From the NCBI GenBank assembly GCA_907165135.1, contig OU015567.1, positions 3,043,001 through 3,107,000 of the forward strand: 64,000 nt of DNA, given 5' to 3'. This DNA is from Oikopleura dioica (Eukaryota; Chordata; Appendicularia; Copelata; Oikopleuridae). The position numbers and the translations under genes were made by a program. Shown here piece after piece: positions 55,864 to 64,000 of the stretch (the first letter of the stretch is position 1; the number at the start of each line of letters is the position of its first letter). Below the pieces are notes generated by a model, which searched no databases, was not told the DNA's origin, and was given only the letters and a program-made list of their open reading frames with translations.

Positions 55864-58352
55864 TTAACCTTCATAGTTCACCGGGTCTGCTGGAGCCTTC
55901 CAGAAGGTCTTATTTTCAGCAAGGCACATGATGTGGTGGTCTGGGTAATCTTGATTCTCAAGAGGAACGATAGCATTGGCGCCGGTCAAGAGGCACCAGT
56001 CTCGGCCCTTGGCTGGGATCCATTGAACATCCTTGAGTCCTAGAATCGTTTTGTTGAGAAATCTCGAAGAAAAAAGTAAGACTTACCGGTAAGAATGACC
56101 TGAACATCATCTGAGCCCATGTTCTTAGTAGGTTTACCGCCCTTGAAGGCCCATGGAGTATCCTTGTCGACGATCTGAGTGAGCTCAAACTCAAAACCAG
56201 CATGAGTATATTTAGCAGCATCTCGGAAATAGGCATCGCCCAGTCGGTAGACATCAGTGGTATCGACAAGATCGACTCGGACTTCGCCGCTTCGGAGCTT
56301 CTTCACAAAGTCCATGCCGCAAACGTCCTTGGTCCAGAAGATGAAACCCTTGTAAAGTTCCTCTCGTGGGTTGACCCACTTGTTCTTGGCTCGGAATTTG
56401 ACCTGGAGCATGACGGAATCTTCACCCTTGTAGATATATTTGATGTTGTTTCGCTAGAAAAAATGAGATTAGATAAATCGAAAACCAAAAAATAAATTGA
56501 CTTACTCCCTTCCATTCAGCGAATTTGGTGGATGAATCACATGTAAGATCAGTAGGTCCGCACTTGAATCCATTTCCATTTGGAAGATTGATGCAGGACT
56601 CGTATGAATGGCAGTGATGATTGCCAGTTGCACACTCATTCTCATCGACACACTCTCCGTCTTCGCAGGTGAATCCTAATGAATTTTAAAAAAAATTCAA
56701 AAAAAAGAGATCTTACCATCAGTGCACTCTGGGGAACAACCAGTAGTTGGTGGACAAGGTGTTGTTGTTGTAGTCGTCGTTGTAGTTGTCGTCGTAGTTG
56801 TCGTCGTTGTTGTTGAAGTCGTAGTAGTCGTCGTCGTTGTTGTAGTCGTAGTAGTCGATGTTGTCGTAGTAGTAGTTGTTGTAGTTGTTGTTGTGGTAGT
56901 TGTTGATGTGGTCGACGTTGTTGTTGTTGTTCCATCACAGGGGCTGTTGACTGGGTCTCTGCACTCACAGGTGTATCCACTTCCGTCAGCAGTGTTGACG
57001 CACCGTTCATTATCAGCGCAGTTGTGGTCAGCACATGGAAGAGGTTCGCCAGTTCCTGGCTGGCTTCCGGCTTCACAAGTAAAGCTTATATCCGGTACGC
57101 TTCCGAACGGGAAAGTGTAGCCACTGGAGAGCTCTCCGTTGTCACCGAAGCAAACGTTGTCTGGGTCAGGACCAGTCCATGCCCAAGGAGCATCACATCC
57201 ACCCCAGCCATCATCATCGCAGACAATCCATCCCAAGTCTGTTTCCCATCGGATTCTTCCGAGCCATTGATGATCACTTGGACATTCATAAAGGTCCTTG
57301 CCATTGTATGTGCCACATGCGACGCAAGACCCGATGCCGTTCCAGTTTACGTAAAGAGATGAACAGCAGCCAAGATCGGTTTTAGGGGCATCCTCGAAAC
57401 AGTTAGCAAGTCGGTTATCTTCGTCTTCTCCGTCGAGGCAGTCCGCAAAACCGTCACAGAATTTGTGCTGGAAGATGGGTCGAATAACATCGACAACATC
57501 AGGCTCAAGGCACTTGGATCGTGGTTCCATTGGATGAGTGTCTTGCTTGTTTTCGCAGTAGAGGGCGTATCCCTGCTCGGCATCGGTGGTTGTGAGGAGG
57601 GGATGAGGAGAGTAGCTTCGGCCGTTGACAAGGGTGAATCCGCTGTACATGACGTTTGAAGATGGTTCGAAGGGATGACCAGTGTCGATCCAATCACTCT
57701 CGCTGATATCTCCTACATCGCCACCGGTGATGTAATTGGCCCAATCTGGCCGATCCTGCTCGTGGAGATAGCCGATAGCGTGAAGGAACTCGTGGTGGAT
57801 TCCGCCGACGCTGAGGCACCAGTTAGGGAGTCGAAGTGCTTGCCAGCCTGGCTGAATTCCGCTCACGCCATTAGTACAGCCGCTGCAGACACCGACGTAT
57901 GACCAGCAACCAGAGCCGTTTGAGGTTTCACCAGCAATGTGGACACCGACGTCGTATGAGAAGGTTGGATCATAAACGAACTTAAGACAACCCATGGCAA
58001 GGGTGAAGTCTGCAAGCTCATCGTGAATCTGCTGCCAGCTCTCAGCAGGAACAGTGTCTTGGATGGCGTATGGAACGACGAATCGACCATCAGAGTCAGT
58101 CTCAGACCATTTCGTTGCCCAGGTGACCAAGCCTCTGCCAGTTGGGGCAGTATGGCCGGCGTTTTGGTCAACATTAAGTCTGTCAGCATCGTAGCCGAGC
58201 TTGACAAGAGCATCAACTTGCCAAGGGGCAACAACGAGATCGCCGTACTCACCCTGGTCACCGTGAGCTCCTTCTCCATTTTCATCGCTTGTGTCCGGTC
58301 GGTTAGCAATATCACCTGCTTTACGTTCACGTGCTCCTTTGGTTTGCGAGGC
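55864..58352 (-). CDS. Astacin metalloprotease B: catalytic and tail exons, no own leader seen
   Basis: The large exon starts at 58352 after a TTTTTAG acceptor (ASQTKGARERKAGD, phase 0) and carries the same modules as unit A: HEFLHAIGYLHEQDRPD, NVMYSGF, LDLa-like FCDGFADCLDGEDEDN, the Cys/Trp module, EGF-like CADNERCVNTADGSGYTCEC, then an about 55-residue Thr/Ser linker instead of PPTE repeats. It ends in CSPECTDG at a GTAAGATC donor (phase 1). Tail exons follow: EGF-like GFTCEDGECVDENEC, then the conserved C-terminal domain (EELYKGFIFWTKDVCGMDF) and the stop at 55864. Unlike units A and D, no MKLS-type leader exon or close TATA box was found between 58352 and the next unit. Confidence 0.88.
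56755..56935 (-). repeat. ACA/ACT-rich tract encoding the Thr linker of astacin B
   Basis: Imperfect ACN triplets on the coding strand give a near-pure Thr linker with scattered Ser. At the same position units A, C and D use PPTE repeats, in C after a short Thr run. Confidence 0.75.
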
Positions 58353-58690
58353 CTAAAAATTTTAAATTATCAATCGCTTGGCATTAAATTGATTTTAAAT
58401 TACTCTAGAAAAAACATTTTAGATTAAGAGGTTCACTGCCATTAAATTTATATTTGTGGTCGAAAAACGTCAGCTCATCAATTCAGGAGATATCGAATAC
58501 TATCTTTTATTAATGACCCATTTATCAATATTTTTTAGTTAATGTTCGACGACTGTTTAAAATGAGGGACTTTTTGTAATTTAAATTATTTTACTAGTAA
58601 CTTACTAGTAGTAAGGACAAATCTTTTCGTTAATCTGAATTCTATCAATTTCCTCAGAAAAAGCAACCCTATTTCAAATAGGCTATTTGA
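58353..58690. other. Spacer between astacin units B and C
   Basis: About 340 bp, AT-rich. Neither a leader exon for unit B nor tail exons for unit C was recognised here. Confidence 0.5.
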
Positions 58691-60382
58691 TTACGGAGCA
58701 TGATTTTTTGAGGAAAAATACTGCGGCTCTCTTACATTACAAGTAGGTGGCTCAGTTGGTGGCTCAGTTGGTGGCTCAGTTGGTGGCTCAGTTGGAGGCT
58801 CAGTTGGTGGCTCAGTTGGTGGCTCAGTTGGTGGCTCAGTTGGAGGCTCAGTTGGTGGCTCAGTTGGAGGCTCAGTTGGGGGCTCAGTAGTAGTAGTTGT
58901 CGTTGTAGTCGTGGTTGTTGTTGTTGTTCCGTCGCAAGGGCTGTTGACTGGGTCTCTGCACTCACAGGTGTATCCAGTTCCATCAGCAGTGTTGACGCAT
59001 CGTTCGTTATCAGCGCAGTTGTGGTCAGCGCATGGAAGAGGTTCGCCGGTTCCGGGTTGATTGCCACCTTCACAAGTAAAGCTGATATCTGGAACGGATC
59101 CGAACGGGAAAGTGTAGCCACTGGAAAGCTCTCCGTTGTCACCGAAGCAGACGTTGTCTGGGTCAGGACCAGTCCAGGCCCAAGGAGCATCACATCCACC
59201 CCAACCATCATCATCGCAGACGATCCATCCTAAGTCCGTCTCCCATCGGATTCTCCCGAGCCATTGATGATCACCTGGACATTCGTAAACATCCTTGCCA
59301 TTGTATGTGCCACATGCGACGCAAGATCCTTGACCGTTCCAGTTTACGTAAATAGATGAACAGCAACCGAGGTCGGTTTTTGGGGCATCCTCAAAACAGT
59401 TAGCAAGTCGGTTATCTTCGTCTTCACCGTCGAGACAATCTGCAAAACCGTCGCAGAATTTGTGCTGGAAGATCGGCCGGATAACATCGACAACGTCAGG
59501 CTCGAGGCATTTCGATCGCTTCTCCATTGGATGAGTGTCTTGCTTGTTTTCGCAGTAGAGAGCGTATCCCTGCTCGGCATCGGTGGTGGTGAGGAGGGGA
59601 TGTGGTGAGTAGCTTCGGCCATTGACAAGGGTGAATCCACTGTACATAACGTTTGAGGATGGTTCGAAGGGATGGCCAGTGTCGATCCAATCACTCTCGC
59701 TGATATCTCCTACATCGCCACCGGTGATGTAATTGGCCCAATCTGGCCGATCCTGCTCGTGGAGATAGCCGATAGCGTGAAGGAACTCGTGGTGGATTCC
59801 ACCGACACTGAGGCACCAGTTGGGGAGTCGAAGTGCTTGCCAGCCGGGCTGAATTCCGCTCACGCCATTAGTACAGCCGCTGCAGACACCGACGTATGAC
59901 CAGCAACCAGAGCCATTAGAGGTCTCACCAGCGATGTGGACACCGACGCTGTAAGAAAAGGTTGGATCATAGACAAACTTGAGACAACCCATGGCGAGGG
60001 TGAAGTCTGCAAGCTCATCGTGAATCTGCTGCCAGCTCTCAGCAGGAACAGTGTCTTGGATGGCGTATGGAACGACGAATCGACCATCAGAGTCAATCTC
60101 AGACCATTTCGTTGCCCAGGTGACCAAACCCCTACCAGTTGGTGCTGTCTGGCCAACGTTTTGGTCAATATTCAACTTGTCAGCGTCGTAACCGAGCTTG
60201 ACCAGAGCATCCACTTGCCAAGGCGCAACAACGAGATCGCCGTACTCGCCCTGGTCACCGTGAGCGCCTTCGCCATTATCATCGCTCGTGTCGGGTAGAT
60301 TCGCTACGTCTCCTGCTTGACGTTCACGTGCTCCTTTTGTTTGTGAGGCCTTAAAGATAAATTTTAAAATCAAACGTCTCAT
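58691..60382 (-). CDS. Astacin metalloprotease C: catalytic exon without tail exons
   Basis: Open frame from ATG 60382 (MRRLILKFIFK) to a stop at 58691. The first 11 codons align with intron sequence of unit B, and an AAG acceptor precedes ASQTKGARERQAGD at 60349, so the true exon may be 58736-60349 with its leader elsewhere. The catalytic motif HEFLHAIGYLHEQDRPD, Met-turn NVMYSGF, LDLa-like, Cys/Trp and EGF-like modules are intact and nearly identical to unit B. The linker is a Thr run plus about eleven PPTE repeats. It ends TCN, where GTAAGA forms a good donor in phase 0; reading on gives a 14-residue extension. No EGF or C-terminal-domain exons follow before unit B. A minus-strand TATAAA (60405-60410) lies 23 bp before the ATG. 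Confidence 0.85.
   Translation of the reverse strand: MRRLILKFIFKASQTKGARERQAGDVANLPDTSDDNGEGAHGDQGEYGDLVVAPWQVDALVKLGYDADKLNIDQNVGQTAPTGRGLVTWATKWSEIDSDGRFVVPYAIQDTVPAESWQQIHDELADFTLAMGCLKFVYDPTFSYSVGVHIAGETSNGSGCWSYVGVCSGCTNGVSGIQPGWQALRLPNWCLSVGGIHHEFLHAIGYLHEQDRPDWANYITGGDVGDISESDWIDTGHPFEPSSNVMYSGFTLVNGRSYSPHPLLTTTDAEQGYALYCENKQDTHPMEKRSKCLEPDVVDVIRPIFQHKFCDGFADCLDGEDEDNRLANCFEDAPKTDLGCCSSIYVNWNGQGSCVACGTYNGKDVYECPGDHQWLGRIRWETDLGWIVCDDDGWGGCDAPWAWTGPDPDNVCFGDNGELSSGYTFPFGSVPDISFTCEGGNQPGTGEPLPCADHNCADNERCVNTADGTGYTCECRDPVNSPCDGTTTTTTTTTTTTTTEPPTEPPTEPPTEPPTEPPTEPPTEPPTEPPTEPPTEPPTEPPTEPPTCNVREPQYFSSKNHAP
58743..58890 (-). repeat. 12-bp minisatellite encoding PPTE repeats in astacin C
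   Basis: About twelve copies of GGTGGCTCAGTT (plus-strand reading) with occasional GGAGGC or GGGGGC variants. Shorter arrays of the same unit occur in astacin A (52547-52600) and astacin D (60727-60770). Confidence 0.9.
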
Positions 60383-60605
60383 CTAGTGATTTCACCCAAG
60401 CCTGTTTATAGGGACTCTTGTTGATATTTCTAGTTAGAATTATAAAATTATCGTTAAGGCAGATCAAGAATTTTTAATCTTCATGGAAAATCTATCGAAA
60501 AATTCAGTAAAAAAAGAAACCTATTTGATTTTTTTAAATCAATTTTCATCCTTCTTAGACTTACTGTCTTATTTATAAAAAAATTATTTTTCTAGACTCC
60601 TAAAT
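60383..60605. other. Spacer between astacin units C and D
   Basis: About 220 bp. It holds the possible unit C promoter. No tail exons for unit D were recognised. Confidence 0.45.
60405..60410 (-). promoter_or_regulatory. TATA-like box before astacin C
   Basis: TATAAA on the minus strand 23 bp before ATG 60382. It is closer to the ATG than in units A and D, so its role is uncertain. Confidence 0.4.
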
Positions 60606-62063
60606 CTAGAGTCTTCGTGTCCGAAGTTTCTTATAGAGCGGTTTGATGAATTTGGAAATTCGAAGATTTTTCCACGTAACAATCAATAAGTCCAATAAAA
60701 AATGTGGATTCCTTACATTACAACTTGGTGGTTCAGTTGGTGGCTCAGTTGGCGGCTCAGTTGGTGGCTCAGCTGTTGTTGTTGATCCGTCGCAAGGGCT
60801 GTTGACTGGGTCTCTGCACACACATGTGAATCCAGATTTATCAGCAGTGTTGACACATCGTTCGTTGTTAGCGCAATTGTGGTTAGCGCATGGGTAAAGT
60901 TCTCCGCCTCCTGAGCAATTAGCTAGACGGCCATCCTCGTCTTCTCCGTCGTAGCAGTCACTGAAGCCGTCGCAGAATTTGTGCTGGAAGATGGGTCGGA
61001 TCACATCGACTACGTCTGGCTCGAGACACTTGGATCGTGGCTCCATTGGATGAGTATCGTGCTTGCCGTCGCAGTAGAGAGCGTATCCCTGCTCGGCATC
61101 GGTTGTGGTAAGGAGGGGATGTGGAGAGTAGCTTCGGCCGTTGACAAGGGAAAATCCGCTGTACATGACGTTGGAAGCTGGTTCAAAGGGATGACCAGTG
61201 TCGATCCAATCACTCTCGCTGATATCTCCAACATCGCCACCGGTGAGGTAATCTGCCCAATCTGGTCGATCCTGCTCGTGAAGATAGCCGATAGCGTGAA
61301 GAAACTCATGATGAATTCCACCGACGTTCAGGCACCAGTTAGGGAGTCGAAGTGCTTGCCATCCGGAATGAATTCCGCTCACGCCATTAGTGCATCCGCT
61401 GCAGACACCGACGTATGACCAGCAACCAGAGCCGTTAGAGCTTTCACCAGCAATGTGAACGCCGACATCGTAAGAGAAGCTTGGATCGTAAACGAACTTG
61501 ACACAACCCATGGCAAGGGTAAAATCAGCAAGTTCATCGTGGATCTTCTGCCAGCTGGACGACGGAACAGTGTTCTGGATTGCGTATGGAACGACGTATC
61601 TTCCATCGGAGTCAGTTACGCTCCATTTTTGAGCCCAGGTGACCAATCCTCTGCCTTTTGGAGCAGTCTGGCTAGCGTTCTGGTCGATATTAAGCTTGTC
61701 AGCATCGTAACCGCGCTTGACAAGAGCATCGACCTGCCATGGGGCAACGATGAGATCACCGTACTCGCCGGTGCTACCGTGAGCGTCAGCTGGTCGATCC
61801 GCCGCTCTTGCAGGAGGACGGCTGGCGGAACCCTTGTAAGGATTCCATTTTTTTCTGGCCGAGACCTAGATATATTTTTAAAACGAGGTATATTTTTTTT
61901 TCTTTTTTTAGGAGTTAAAAATTATTTAATTAGTATCATTTTAATCCTTGTACGGACGCAAGGGTTGTCAGTTCACAAAAATCACTTTATCTCTCAAAAA
62001 AAATAATTCGCTTCTTTTCTCTCTTCGACTTACCGTGGCCAAAATGGCCGTTGACAGCTTCAT
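60606..62063 (-). CDS. Astacin metalloprotease D: leader present, shortened C-terminal part
   Basis: Leader exon begins at ATG 62063 (MKLSTAILAT, phase 0) and is followed after about 160 bp by the large exon starting VSARKKWNPYKGSASRPPAR. Catalytic motif HEFLHAIGYLHEQDRPD and Met-turn NVMYSGF are intact. The LDLa-like module is present (FCDGFSDCYDGEDEDG), but the Cys/Trp-rich module found in A, B and C is missing: the sequence passes from LANC directly to SGGGELYPCANHNC and the EGF-like module. The PPTE linker is short, and the exon reaches SCN with a GTAAGG donor, as in unit C. Reading on gives a hydrophobic-basic extension to a stop at 60606. No tail exons follow before unit C. It is the most diverged of the four. 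Confidence 0.85.
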
Positions 62064-62109
62064 CCTGAAAATTCTTTTCAGGCGCTGCTTATGGTAATTA
62101 CGATCGGGG

Positions 62110-62116
62110 TTATATA
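62110..62116 (-). promoter_or_regulatory. TATA box of astacin D
   Basis: TATATAA on the minus strand 47 bp before the leader ATG at 62063. Confidence 0.55.
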
Positions 62117-63651
62117 CGCATCGTGAAGCACTGGCGGCGCTAGAACCGTGCGAGTCGAAACGATGTTATCATGAGTCGCGGACCAAAAATTTTCTTTCCC
62201 TAGATTAAATGCGTTCAAGATTTGTTTATCTTGAATTATTCTTATGCTGGTTCATTTATGCTCAATATGAAGATGTCTTTATTCATAGAAACAATCATTT
62301 TATAAAAATAAAACTTTGAAGGTATATGAAAAGATAAATTGGAAGAAATATGTTGTTTTTGTACTCTTCTCAAAAAACTTCGATTTCTTTGAGCCATAAA
62401 GACGTGGAGGTCTTGCACTGGAGGATTAACTCGACAATCGTCAAATACTATAATAATAAAGTTCTTAAAATCGATCTAACACAAAACGTTTAAGCACGAT
62501 CTTGAAAACATGATGTTGACGGTTTCGCAATCTCTCGTTATCTTCGTCGTCATGCACCTCGTGTTAACTTATGTTGTGATTATCTGAACAAAGTTGATGC
62601 CTAAACACTTCCATTTCGAAATGAGTCTGGGGTCGAGAAATTGTCCATTTCTTCATAAAAAAATTATCATGAAAGTCTCCAATTCAGTCTTAAAATAAGG
62701 TTCCAGCGAGTTCACAAAATAACGATAATGAAAATTGGCGTTCTGTTGAAAAGTTCTCTGAGAGTTTCAAATTTTTGGTTGAGTTCTCGGGTATCTTGAT
62801 CGTTTCAAGAATTTGAAATTGAAATGGTTGTGGTCTTCACCACCAAACTTCGAGATTATACCCTGTCCTTGTTGAGTATGGCTGATATCGGGTTTTCTCA
62901 ACCGTTATCGGACTGCAAGGGGAAGCGTTTTTTGGTGTTATCAACCTTTGGTCCCGTTGCTCGCTGCAGGATTTTGATCGCTAAATTGTCTGATACTAGA
63001 CACGTTGCCAGACGGCTATGTTTTCAAAATTCAGTGAGCGGTTAAGAATTAAAGGCGAACGAAACAAAAACATAGAAATAAATACAGAGAAACATAGTGG
63101 TCCGAAGTACATCAGAACTGCCAGACACCATAACAAACGAAAATCGTTCTACTGTATTTTTCTTTAAACTACAATTTTTGAAAAATTAACAAATTTTGTT
63201 TGAAAATGGAGAACTTGCACTTGACTCTATCAGTCTTGAAATAGAAGTCTCTCAACTTGACTCTTCTGATAACGGGTACTTTGTGGTATTTTATCTATTC
63301 TGTTATCAGGAGGACTAGAAGGTTTGAGTTTTCTTGACTCAAGACATTCTTGAGACTACGATGATAAAAAACGTTAATCAACGTAAAGAGGATTGAATTG
63401 TTTTAACTCTTTTCGAAAGGGTTTTATCACGAAAAAAGCTCGATTAAGAAAATGGAACCACGCAGCAAAAAAACGTTAAAAGTCAAAGCTCTATTTTACC
63501 CGGAACGTACGTCTCCATTCCATGGTCAATTGGCTCTTGACGCTGATTGGCAGCGGAAGCAATTCGACCCGTACCATTTTTGTCTTGCGTGGCTCCAACA
63601 TTATCCCTAAGCGTGAAAATTCGTCAAAATGTCACCCGCGCCCAGAGTTGC
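62117..63651. other. Stretch without a supported gene
   Basis: About 1.5 kb, AT-rich. The plus-strand open frame 62824-63045 lacks supporting signals. Confidence 0.45.
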
Positions 63652-63658
63652 TATAAAA
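63652..63658 (+). promoter_or_regulatory. TATA box of the 63.74-kb secreted gene
   Basis: TATAAAA lies 90 bp upstream of ATG 63742. This is a usual distance once a short 5'UTR is allowed. Confidence 0.5.
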
Positions 63659-63741
63659 GCATTTGGATCCGCTGGAATGGTATACCATTCACGATCGAAA
63701 TACTCGATCTGAAGAGTAACTCAAACGAAAAAAACTTTATC

Positions 63742-63829
63742 ATGAAAGTGGCGTCAATTATAGCCGCCACGGCTAGAGCGCAGCTTCTAATTGACCAAGA
63801 TTGGAGCAATAATGCTGTTTACAACCCAG
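63742..63829 (+). CDS. Signal-peptide leader exon of a secreted protein (truncated by window)
   Basis: ATG 63742 reads MKVASIIAATARAQLLIDQD then WSNNAVYNP and ends in phase 1 at GGTATGAA, a usable donor. The short hydrophobic start and the TATA box match the leader exons of the other secreted genes. The rest of the gene lies beyond the window. An upstream in-frame extension from 63547 is possible but is contradicted by the TATA position. Confidence 0.5.
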
Positions 63830-64000
63830 GTATGAAAAAAGAAAAAAATTTTGGAAAATTCGTTTGTCAGTAATTTTTAGTTTTTGACGGTATTCTCGTT
63901 TCTTTCAATAATTATATCACATTATTTATCTCACATAAATTATCCGTAAACAATATAAAAAATAAAATTTTAATGTCAAATTTTATTATTTTTTATTTAA

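Noticed and set aside
56722..57120. Plus-strand Val-rich open frame in astacin B
   Set aside because: Antisense of the Thr linker and EGF region of astacin B.
1..64000. CRISPR array, prophage or bacterial operon
   Set aside because: No regularly spaced identical repeats with unique spacers and no phage or bacterial genes. All recognisable genes are metazoan with spliceosomal introns.

Overview
The window looks like nuclear DNA from a very compact animal genome. An appendicularian tunicate (Oikopleura-like larvacean) fits best. Introns are mostly about 40-60 nt, intergenic gaps are short, many small secreted-protein genes have a TATA box close to the ATG, and several polyadenylation signals touch or overlap stop codons. 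Some introns appear to have GC-AG, GG-AG or GA-AG ends. The housekeeping proteins are clearly metazoan (EXOC6, ERGIC1, PICK1, K2P channel, SLC6 transporter). The species call is an inference: no rRNA, mitochondrial or spliced-leader sequence was seen.

Layout. 0-5.5 kb is mostly non-coding with one membrane-protein fragment (3.97-4.40). From 5.6 to 18.3 kb there is a mainly minus-strand block of housekeeping genes: exocyst subunit EXOC6/Sec15 with an unusual NPF-repeat insert, ERGIC1, PICK1 (with a GAGC-rich repeat in one intron), an unknown 150-aa protein and a tiny mitochondrial-type protein. A small cysteine-rich secreted gene lies between on the plus strand. 18.3-25 kb is repeat-rich, with nested foldback elements at 22.4-23.7 kb and one small secreted gene. 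25.1-28.4 kb carries a CUB-mucin secreted protein and a single-exon neuropeptide-like precursor. 28.4-34.8 kb holds a divergent tetraspanin-like gene, repeats and an uncharacterised gene. 35-40.2 kb holds a coiled-coil gene with an in-frame TGA, a multi-pass membrane protein, a secreted protein, a two-pore potassium channel and another peptide-like gene. 40.4-42.8 kb is a tandem C-type lectin gene, 44.0-47.1 kb a rhodopsin-like GPCR and 47.3-49.6 kb an SLC6 transporter. 51.6-62.1 kb is a tandem array of four astacin metalloprotease units, all on the minus strand. A secreted-protein leader exon begins at 63.74 kb and runs off the window.

The most notable signals are: (1) a 1,024-bp foldback element inserted exactly at a GPCR splice donor with a TCAG target duplication; (2) the astacin array, in which leader and tail exons are unequally distributed; (3) a KRG-punctuated peptide precursor; (4) six NPF motifs in a Sec15; (5) a recurrent short hairpin plus CCTGASTCAGG repeat; and (6) two further inverted-repeat elements sitting in introns.

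Many exon joins were rebuilt by eye from ORF frames and splice-site dinucleotides. Start and end coordinates of multi-exon genes span introns and should be read as gene extents.
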